A stretch of DNA of 7,628 nt from SAR324 cluster bacterium. Lineage in GTDB: Bacteria; SAR324; JACQKK01. Both the position numbers and the translations under genes were made by a program. Positions within the stretch are counted from its first letter, which is position 1. The number at the start of each line of letters is the position of its first letter. Under the pieces are notes generated by a model. The model searched no databases, was not told the origin of the DNA, and worked only from the letters and a program-made list of their open reading frames with translations. The stretch is from positions 1 through 7,628 of the forward strand of contig JACZVE010000142.1 in assembly GCA_022572825.1 (NCBI GenBank), written 5' to 3'. Below, piece by piece: positions 1 to 5,269 of the stretch.

Positions 1-55
1 GGTCAGGGCAAGTGCAAAGTCGCCGGAATCGCCGATTCGAGCTCTCTGCGCGGGA

Positions 56-89
56 CCCCTTCCCCCTGACCCGCTGTGCAGGGAAGGGG
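56..89. repeat. G/C-run inverted repeat (hairpin)
   Basis: CCCCTTCCC at 56-64 pairs perfectly with GGGAAGGGG at 81-89 across a 16-nt loop. A second inverted pair, GGTCAGGG at 1-8 and CCCTGACC at 64-71, overlaps the left arm, so the two foldings exclude each other. No T-tract follows, so a standard intrinsic terminator is not supported. The rest of bases 1-142 shows no gene. The role is unknown. Confidence 0.4.
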
Positions 90-142
90 GGATTCCACAG
101 CCACGATCGCGGCTCTGCCGTGGCCCACCAGCCCCTCCCTGC

Positions 143-167
143 CTAGCGGTAATACTGTTCACTTTGT
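143..167 (+). repeat. Left terminal inverted repeat of the IS4-family element
   Basis: The core TAATACTGTTCACTTT at 150-165 is identical to the reverse complement of 1598-1613. Adding the outer CTAG and 3 variable bases gives 21 matches over 25 bp with the right end. Confidence 0.85.
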
Positions 168-205
168 GGAATAGACGTGATAGCTTCGTGGCGAACCATC
201 CAAGG

Positions 206-212
206 AAGGAGG
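206..212 (+). promoter_or_regulatory. Ribosome binding site of the IS4 transposase
   Basis: AAGGAGG ends 8 nt before the ATG at 221. This near-perfect Shine-Dalgarno site selects the ATG at 221 over the TTG-type start possible at 164, which would lie inside the inverted repeat. Confidence 0.85.
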
Positions 213-220
213 GTATCGCC

Positions 221-1441
221 ATGGCACGCACGCTTGCAGAGTTGCCCAAGGGCTCGCGCCTCACCGACTTCATCAGCCTGGGCGTCATTGCCAAATCGTT
301 TCCGCGCGATCAGGTGGATGCCGTGCTGCGCCGCACGAACAAGGAAAGCCGGCGCCAGCGCGAGCTGCCGGCGCACGTGGTGGTATACTACGTGATCGCG
401 CTGGCGCTTTACATGCAGGTGTCCTACCGGGAGGTGCTGCGCTGCCTGCTGGAAGGGCTGGCCTGGCTGGCCGGCCCGGGGGAATCGTTGAAGGTCACCG
501 GCAAGTCGGGCATTTCCCAGGCGCGCTCGCGGCTGGGGGCCGAGCCCCTGCGGGCGCTGCACGACGAGGTGGCGCATCCGATCGCCACGGAAGAGACCAA
601 AGGGGCGTTCTACCAGCGCTGGCGGCTGGTGAGCCTGGACGGCTCCACCCTGGACGTCGCCGACACCCAGGACAACGAGACCGCCTTCGGGAGGCCAGGC
701 GCCAGCCGCGGCCGAAGCGCCTATCCGAAGCTGCGCTTCGTCTCTTTGCTGGAGTGCGGCACCCACGTGCTGTTCGGCACGCGCCTGGGTCCCTTTGCAA
801 CCGGTGAGACCACCTTGGCCCGGGAGGTGATCGCCCACTTGCAGGCGGGCATGTTGTGCCTGGCCGACCGCGAGTTCTTCGGCTTTGCGCTCTGGCAGCA
901 GGCCCGGGCCACCGGAGCGGAGCTGCTGTGGCGGGTCAAGAAGAACCTGCGCCTGCCCTGCTCGCAGCGCCTTGCCGACGGCTCGTACCTCTCGCGCATC
1001 GATCTTTCCCGGAAACACCGCCGCAACGCCACAGGCACGCTCACGGTGCGCGTGATCGAGTACACCTTGGAGGGGGTGCCGGGCGCAGAGCCGGTCTACC
1101 GGCTCATCACAACCATTCTGGACCCCGAGCAGGCGCCGGCGGAGGAACTGGCGGCGCTGTACGCCCAGCGCTGGGAGATCGAAACGGCGCTGGACGAGCT
1201 GAAAACCCACTTGCGCGGGCGGCAGATCGTGCTGCGCAGCAAGACGCCGGAGCTGGTGCGCCAGGAGTTCTACGGCCTGCTGCTGGCCCATTTCGCCATC
1301 CGCGGCCTGATGCACGAGGCCGCCCTCAAGGGCGAACTCGACCCCGATCGCGTCTCCTATGTCCACGCGGTGCGCGTGATTCGCCGCAAGCTGCCCCATT
1401 TCGTTGCTATTCCCCCCTCAGCACCGGAAAACCTTTCATGA
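221..1441 (+). CDS. IS4-family DDE transposase, C-terminus frameshifted
   Basis: Cut-and-paste transposase of the insertion sequence it lies in. From the ATG at 221 the open frame gives 406 residues. The N-terminal ~90 residues match the IS4 N-terminal domain type (helical, DNA-binding). The RNase H-like core has the first catalytic Asp at about residue 140 (VSLDGSTLD), the second at 216 (CLADREFF) and the Glu at 321, inside the IS4-family signature Y-x2-R-x3-E-x6-K (Y314, R317, E321, K328). The frame then ends early with SAPENLS. The natural continuation (QHRKTFHEAV...) is in the next frame, so a +1 shift at the C6 run around 1412-1417 would restore a 460-residue protein ending at 1604. Known family members end with this basic RRNPR-KRKMSN tail. 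All catalytic residues remain, but loss of the tail probably impairs function. A start at 164 would add 19 residues, but the ribosome site favours 221. Confidence 0.85.
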   Translation: MARTLAELPKGSRLTDFISLGVIAKSFPRDQVDAVLRRTNKESRRQRELPAHVVVYYVIALALYMQVSYREVLRCLLEGLAWLAGPGESLKVTGKSGISQARSRLGAEPLRALHDEVAHPIATEETKGAFYQRWRLVSLDGSTLDVADTQDNETAFGRPGASRGRSAYPKLRFVSLLECGTHVLFGTRLGPFATGETTLAREVIAHLQAGMLCLADREFFGFALWQQARATGAELLWRVKKNLRLPCSQRLADGSYLSRIDLSRKHRRNATGTLTVRVIEYTLEGVPGAEPVYRLITTILDPEQAPAEELAALYAQRWEIETALDELKTHLRGRQIVLRSKTPELVRQEFYGLLLAHFAIRGLMHEAALKGELDPDRVSYVHAVRVIRRKLPHFVAIPPSAPENLS

Positions 1442-1604
1442 AGCCGTGCTCGCTGAAATCCTGGCCGATCTGGTCGTCTCCAGCCGCGGCCGGCGCAATC
1501 CCCGCAAGGTGAAACGCAAGATGAGCAACTATCCCGTCAGGCCATCATTCGAGCTGATGCCGAAACGAATTGACTTCGCGCAATGCATCAGTGTGATAAA
1601 GTGA
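1418..1604 (+). pseudogene. Displaced C-terminal segment of the IS4 transposase
   Basis: In the frame +1 to the main transposase reading, bases up to the TGA at 1602-1604 encode 61 residues beginning QHRKTFHEAVLAEIL and containing the basic stretch RRNPRKVKRKMSNYP. This looks like the normal end of IS4-group transposases. Its stop codon falls inside the right inverted repeat, as expected for a compact IS. It has no ribosome site of its own and is probably not made unless the ribosome or polymerase slips on the C6 run, or unless the extra C is a sequencing error. Confidence 0.7.
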
Positions 1605-1620
1605 ACAGTATTAGTTCTAG
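1596..1620 (-). repeat. Right terminal inverted repeat of the IS4-family element
   Basis: Inverted copy of 143-167. The 16-bp core AAAGTGAACAGTATTA at 1598-1613 is exact, followed by three variable bases and CTAG at 1617-1620. Confidence 0.85.
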
Positions 1621-1839
1621 CCCGGATATTTCACCAGTGATTTAAAATCCCGTCCTTTAACCATTTTTCCGGTTCGCGGGCGGAATTTTTCGTTTTCGAT
1701 TGATTAAAGGCCGCGATTTCCGGATCTCGGGCACACCTCCCTCTTACCCCCATTTTTTCCGGTGCCGGGGACAGATGGCCGGGCGGCCGTAGTGCCGCAA
1801 GCCAAGCAACCGGAATCGCTGTTCTGCATGGACGCATGC
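1621..1839. other. AT-richer non-coding spacer between IS4 element and HNH gene
   Basis: No convincing gene is seen on either strand. The stretch is more AT-rich than its surroundings. It carries an imperfect direct repeat of the type CCATTTTT(T)CCGGT at 1661-1673 and 1750-1763, and the short palindrome CCGGTGCCGG at about 1759-1768. A minus-strand open stretch across 1631-1894 overlaps the end of the HNH gene and has no family resemblance. The region could be a remnant of another mobile element's end, but nothing proves this. Confidence 0.4.
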
Positions 1840-2553
1840 TCAGTCCCTCACAAGAAGACGCCGCACCGGCAGACCAGTATCCACAAAGAACCATCCGGAG
1901 TGGCCAAATATGTGTAGAAAGAAATACTCCACGCTGCTTGGCTCACGACCACGCAAGTATTCCTGAAATTCCGGGTTGGGACCCATCCAATTAGGCTCGA
2001 TGCCCCGCCTTCTTGCGGCTGCCAAGGCGTGATGGCCCCTTAAGATGACCCGGTAAGAAACGCCGCGAAGTCTCGCCTGAACCACGTTGACAACCAAGTT
2101 GCTGCTCGGTAACCGCATCTTCTCGTCCACCGTCTTCTCATCCAACAATCTGTACCTGCTGATGAGGCGTGGAGGTTTTCTCTCCGTTCTAATGTGAGGG
2201 GAATCCGTTTCAGGGAGACCCGTGACTTGGCGATGCAACTTGGCTGAGCGGTCACGATGGCAAGGCTGACACAGCGTCTGCAGGTTCTCCATTACATCCT
2301 CTCCACCCAGCGCAACAGGTCGGACGTGGTCTGTATCGAAGGGCGTTCGATCGAGGTCAGGAATCCAACCAATCGCTTCGAGGATGTCCGTCCCTCCGTC
2401 CCACCACAGATCCCCACCCATGCTTCTATAATGAGCCAGTGCAGATCTGATGATTCTTACAATCCTATAAGTGTCTAGACCGCAGTTTCTACAAGCACCA
2501 TGATCGCGTTCTTGCACTGCTTTACGCGCTGCAGCGGAAAGTATTGTGCGCAT
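1840..2553 (-). CDS. HNH endonuclease, ZRANB3-like zinc type
   Basis: Predicted metal-dependent nuclease of 237 residues from the ATG at 2553. The nuclease half shows C21-x2-C24 (CRNC), then a ~50-residue insert, then the ββα-metal core D75-H76 (DTDHVRPVALGG), N90, and C95-x2-C98-H99 (NLQTLCQPCHRDRSA). The four cysteines would bind structural zinc; H76, N90 and H99 are the HNH residues. The block DHxxPVxxGGxxxxxxNLQTLCxxCHxxR resembles the HNH domain of ZRANB3 and its bacterial relatives. Residues ~130-237 are not a domain I recognise with certainty. GHHALAAARRRGI near 173-185 is faintly like the GxHR-A-A box of ParB/sulfiredoxin-fold proteins. The frame stays open to a TTG at 2589, but those codons lie in the IS256 end, so the ATG at 2553 is chosen. 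No good ribosome site precedes it. The gene is lower in GC than its neighbours and stands alone between two insertion sequences, which suggests horizontal acquisition. Restriction, homing or defence roles are possible; none is shown. Confidence 0.8.
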   Translation of the reverse strand: MRTILSAAARKAVQERDHGACRNCGLDTYRIVRIIRSALAHYRSMGGDLWWDGGTDILEAIGWIPDLDRTPFDTDHVRPVALGGEDVMENLQTLCQPCHRDRSAKLHRQVTGLPETDSPHIRTERKPPRLISRYRLLDEKTVDEKMRLPSSNLVVNVVQARLRGVSYRVILRGHHALAAARRRGIEPNWMGPNPEFQEYLRGREPSSVEYFFLHIFGHSGWFFVDTGLPVRRLLVRD

Positions 2554-2576
2554 AATCAAATCCACGAATTTCGAAC

Positions 2577-2602
2577 GAGTTATTGTCAAATGTTGTGTTC
2601 TG
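2577..2602 (+). repeat. Inverted repeat of IS256 element, HNH-proximal end
   Basis: Begins GAGTTAT and ends GTTGTGTTCTG, matching the reverse complement of the far end. A TTGACA sequence reads outward from this repeat on the minus strand (2589-2584). No matching -10 hexamer lies at 16-18 nt, and any start from it would fall inside the HNH coding region. Confidence 0.8.
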
Positions 2603-2608
2603 AGGTTT

Positions 2609-3853
2609 TCAGGCGGCGATTTTTTCAGCCTTGATTCCGTCCTCGAATTTCACCCCTTCGATCACCTCGGCCAGCCAATGCGATCCGTTCAGGCGACGCC
2701 ATTTCAGCTGAGCGCAGAGGGTGAGCTTGAAGACCATGGTGGAAGCGGTTTCCCTGGAGAGGCAGCCTCGGGTCTTGGCGGTGCGCAGCCGCACGGTGGC
2801 GAAGGTCGATTCGATGGGATTGGTGGTGCGGATGTGCAGCCAGTGCTCCGCAGGGAAATCGTAGAAGGCCAGCAGCGCGTCGCGATCCTTGGCCAGGCAC
2901 TCCGCGGCCTTGGGGTACTTGGCCTGATATGAGTCGATGAAGAGATCGAAAGCCTTCCCAGCTTCATCCCTGCCTTCCGCCATCCAGATTTCATGAAGGC
3001 GTTGCTTGGCCTGCTGTTGCAGGCTCTTGGGCAGTTTGTTGAGCACGTTGGCCGTCTTGTGCACCCAGCATCGCTGTTGCCGTGTTTCGCCATAGACCTT
3101 GCGCAAGGCCTTCCAGAAGCCCAGCGCGCCGTCGCCGGTGGCCAGCTTCGGCCCCATCTCCAATCCCCGTGATTTCAGATCCAGCAGCAACTCGATCCAG
3201 GATTGCTCGCTTTCCCGGAAGCCGTCCCAGAGGCCCACAAGCTCCTTGTTGCCGGCCTCATCGGCGCCGATGATCACCAGGAAGCACTGCTTGGCGTGCT
3301 CCAACCGGGCCTGGAAATACACGCCGTCCACCCAGAAGTACACGTAACGCTTGCCGGTCAGATCGCGCCGCCGCCAAGTCTCCAACTCGCCCTTCCACAC
3401 CTCTTTCAGCCGGCAGACCGTCGCCGCTGAAAGCCCCGGCGCCTCCGGCCCCAGCAGCGCGGCCAGGGCCTCGCGGAAATCCCCGGTGGAAATTCCCTTC
3501 AGGTAAAGCCAGGGAATCAGCTCCTCGATACTCTTGGTACGGCGCAGATAAGGCGGCAGAATCGCGGAAGTGAACCGGATGCCCGATCCACTGCGATCCC
3601 GAACGCGGGGCGCCTTGACCGCGATATCGCCGATTCCTGTCTGGATCGTGCGCTCAGGCAGGTAGCCATTGCGAATCACCAAGCGGCGGCCTTCCCCATC
3701 CCTGATGTGCTCATGCGCGGCCACAAACGCCTCGACTTCCGCCTCGACCGTCTGAGCCAACATGCGCCATGCTCCTTGCCGCAAAACCTCGGTCAGCGCA
3801 TCCCGCTCGCCCTCCCCTGGCATTTCCAGAGCGATCACCCTATTCTCATCCAT
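2609..3853 (-). CDS. IS256-family (mutator-type) DDE transposase
   Basis: Transposase of 414 residues, a normal full length for the family, which moves by a copy-out circular intermediate. Catalytic residues are D176 (YFWVDGVYF), D241 (LATGDGALGFW) and E348 (RTTNPIESTFATVR). The D-to-D spacing of 64 and D-to-E spacing of about 106 are typical of IS256. The conserved RCWVHKTANVLNKLP block lies at 261-275, between the second Asp and the Glu. The N-terminal ~100 residues, with RNGYLPERTIQTGIGDI near 61-77, fit the family DNA-binding region. The ATG at 3853 is preceded 7 nt upstream by GGAAAGGA, a good ribosome site. No frameshift or missing residue was seen, so it is probably active. It is transcribed towards the HNH gene, in the same direction, and away from the interrupted NrfD gene. 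Confidence 0.95.
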   Translation of the reverse strand: MDENRVIALEMPGEGERDALTEVLRQGAWRMLAQTVEAEVEAFVAAHEHIRDGEGRRLVIRNGYLPERTIQTGIGDIAVKAPRVRDRSGSGIRFTSAILPPYLRRTKSIEELIPWLYLKGISTGDFREALAALLGPEAPGLSAATVCRLKEVWKGELETWRRRDLTGKRYVYFWVDGVYFQARLEHAKQCFLVIIGADEAGNKELVGLWDGFRESEQSWIELLLDLKSRGLEMGPKLATGDGALGFWKALRKVYGETRQQRCWVHKTANVLNKLPKSLQQQAKQRLHEIWMAEGRDEAGKAFDLFIDSYQAKYPKAAECLAKDRDALLAFYDFPAEHWLHIRTTNPIESTFATVRLRTAKTRGCLSRETASTMVFKLTLCAQLKWRRLNGSHWLAEVIEGVKFEDGIKAEKIAA

Positions 3854-3859
3854 GGCGTA

Positions 3860-3870
3860 TCCTTTCCTCT
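3860..3870 (-). promoter_or_regulatory. Ribosome binding site of the IS256 transposase
   Basis: On the minus strand the sequence is AGAGGAAAGGA, ending 6-7 nt before the ATG at 3853. It supports that start. Confidence 0.75.
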
Positions 3871-3926
3871 TGTTGGGGGTGAACCGTTTCGATCACCCAG
3901 GATACGCCGCCTTCCTCACCTCATGC

Positions 3927-3952
3927 CAGAACACAACTTTCGGTCATAACTC
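3927..3952 (-). repeat. Inverted repeat of IS256 element, NrfD-proximal end
   Basis: CAGAACACAAC followed by CATAACTC at the tip mirrors the other end. A TAA at 3947-3949 within this repeat closes the reading frame of the interrupted ferredoxin-NrfD gene, so that frame is open only from 3950. Confidence 0.8.
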
Positions 3953-5149
3953 GGGATCGAGCCGGCCTGCGTGGTGGTGTGTCCGGAGCGGGCCATCATC
4001 GCCGGCGACCTGGACGACCCGGGGACGGAAATCGCCCGGTTGGTGGCGCGGCACCCGGTCTCCGTCCGCAAGGCGGAGAAGGGCACCCGGCCGAAGCTTT
4101 TCTACATCGACGCGGACGAGGCCGCCCTCCGGCCCGAGCTGGCGCCTCCGGGCAGCGCCTATTCCGCCACGGCCCAGGCGGCGGGGGTGGGCCATCACGC
4201 CCACCAGCGCTCGGCCCGTTGGTCCGGTGCCGCCGGCAAAGCCGCGGCGAAGGCGGCGGCCGGGGGTGTCGTGGCGGCGGTGCCCGGGCCACCCAGCCAG
4301 CGCACCTACGATGTCCCGGACAAGGGCGTGCTGTGGGGCTGGGAGGTGGCCGGGTATCTTTGGACCAAGTCCATCGCCGCGGGGGTGGTCACCGCGCCAC
4401 TGCTGCTCGATCTGGCGGGGATCATGACGATCCCGCCCAGCTTCGCCGCGCTGTTGGGCGGGCTGGCCTTGCTGTTCCTGGCGTTGACCGGGGTGCTGCT
4501 GGTGAAGGACTTGGACCGGCCGGCGCGTTTTCTTTACGTGCTGCTCCGGCCCCAGTGGCGCTCCTGGCTGGTGCGGGGCGCCTACGCGATGCTCGTGTAC
4601 GGCGGGTTGTGCCTGTTCTGGGCGCTCTACGCGGCCCACACCGGGGACACGGGGCCGGCCTGGTTCAAGGCGCTGCTCGCCATCGTGGGCCTGATCGTCG
4701 CCAGCTACACGGGATTCCTGTTCGCCCAGGCCAAGGGGCGGGACTTCTGGCAGACGCCGCTGCTCCCGATACACATGGCGCTGCAAAGCGTGATCAACGG
4801 CTTGGTGGTCGTGCTCGGCATCGCGCTGCTGGCGGGTGCCCAGGAGAGCGCCGGGTTCGACCGGCTGCTGGCCGCGCTGCTGCTGGTGAGCCTGGGGCTG
4901 CTGCTGACCGAATTCATGCTCACCCACGCCAGCCGGGACGCCGCAACAGCGGCTTGGATCATTATTCGCGGTCCGTTGCGGCGCGTCTTTTGGCCGGCGG
5001 CGGCGTTGGGGATCGCGGTGCCCCTGGTGCTGTTCGCTTCCGGCGCGGCGCCCCACTGGAAGCTGCTCGCTTGCGTCCTGGTGCTGATTTTCTCGCTGCC
5101 GATGGAGCACGTGCGGGTCAAGGCGCCGCAATTGGTGCCGCAAAGTTAG
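3953..5149 (+). pseudogene. Ferredoxin-NrfD fusion membrane subunit, 5'-truncated by IS256
   Basis: Remaining 398 codons of a membrane electron-transfer subunit of a CISM-type (PsrABC-like) molybdoenzyme complex. Directly after the IS end the frame reads GIEPACVVVCPERAI, the last two cysteines (C-x3-C-P) of a four-cluster PsrB/DmsB-like ferredoxin, followed by its usual tail (GDLDDPGTEIARL, GTRPKLFYID). An Ala/Gly/Pro-rich linker follows, about 60-112 counted from the GTG at 3971. The NrfD/PsrC part has about eight hydrophobic helices, roughly 120-150, 157-178, 198-223, 230-252, 265-289, 296-320, 338-358 and 361-378. The loop DLDRPARFLYVLLRP-x-WRSWLVRGA is typical of NrfD. NrfD proteins carry electrons to or from quinones. 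An ORF finder may propose the GTG at 3971 as a start, but it lies inside the ferredoxin cluster motif, lacks a ribosome site and is not the true start. Most Fe-S ligands and the promoter are missing, so the gene is probably dead. The catalytic partner lies 120 nt downstream. Confidence 0.85.
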
Positions 5150-5150
5150 A

Positions 5151-5264
5151 ATGGGCGCCACGATTTTTTCGGCCGGGGAAATTTACCCCAAATCCTCCCG
5201 CAGGGACCGATGGTGCTTGCGCTTCGATGAGCAACAATTAAGACGTGCTGAGCAACGCGCGTGA
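5151..5264 (+). CDS. Possible 37-residue ORF between NrfD and Mo genes
   Basis: An ATG one base after the NrfD stop opens 37 codons (MGATIFSAGEIYPKSSRRDR...) ending in a TGA at 5262-5264. That TGA overlaps a GTG at 5261 that is in frame with the downstream molybdoenzyme. The packing (TAG-A-ATG, then GTGA) is what translational coupling looks like. However, no Shine-Dalgarno precedes it, the composition is not distinctive, I recognise no family, and stop-free runs of this length arise easily. It is hydrophilic and basic with one cysteine. It is equally well explained as untranslated spacer. Confidence 0.2.
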   Translation: MGATIFSAGEIYPKSSRRDRWCLRFDEQQLRRAEQRA

Positions 5265-5269
5265 CCAAT

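Larger units (their letters stand above)
143..1620 (+). mobile_element. IS4-family insertion sequence
   Basis: About 1.48 kb, bounded by inverted repeats and filled by one transposase gene on the plus strand. The ends read CTAG-NNN-TAATACTGTTCACTTT on the left and the same in reverse complement on the right, so the boundary is taken at the outer CTAG on each side. No longer direct target duplication is visible: the bases outside (ccctgc on the left, cccgga on the right) do not match. Because CTAG is a palindrome, it could instead be a 4-bp target duplication, with the element being 147-1616. The family assignment rests on the transposase. Confidence 0.85.
2577..3952 (-). mobile_element. IS256-family insertion sequence
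   Basis: About 1.38 kb with one intact transposase on the minus strand. The ends form an imperfect 26-bp inverted repeat made of two conserved blocks, GAGTTAT at the tip and GTTGTGTTCTG further in, separated by 8 mostly divergent bases (about 21 of 26 matching). The 8 bases outside the ends, tttcgaac on the left and gggatcga on the right, are not a duplication, although this family normally makes 8-9 bp target repeats. The right end abuts a beheaded ferredoxin-NrfD gene and the left end abuts the HNH gene start. Confidence 0.88.

Noticed and set aside
143..1399. Long minus-strand open frame antisense to the IS4 transposase
   Set aside because: High-GC shadow of the transposase: Gln/Arg/Gly/His-rich, no recognisable domain, while the plus strand has a full DDE/YREK set and a strong ribosome site.
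1759..1768. CCGGTGCCGG palindrome next to a T-run as a terminator
   Set aside because: The stem is only 4 bp with a 2-nt loop, and the T-run precedes it on the plus strand rather than following, so it suits neither strand.
2551..2589. TTGACA at the IS256 end as half of a hybrid promoter for the HNH gene
   Set aside because: No TATAAT-like hexamer lies 16-18 nt downstream, and transcription from it would start after the HNH ATG.
3971..5149. GTG at 3971 as the real start of an NrfD protein
   Set aside because: It lies between the two cysteines of a ferredoxin motif that continues upstream to the IS edge, and there is no ribosome site before it.
3944..5161. Minus-strand and alternate plus-strand long open frames over the NrfD gene
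   Set aside because: They lack domain signatures. The frame with PACVVVCP and eight membrane helices is clearly the coding one.
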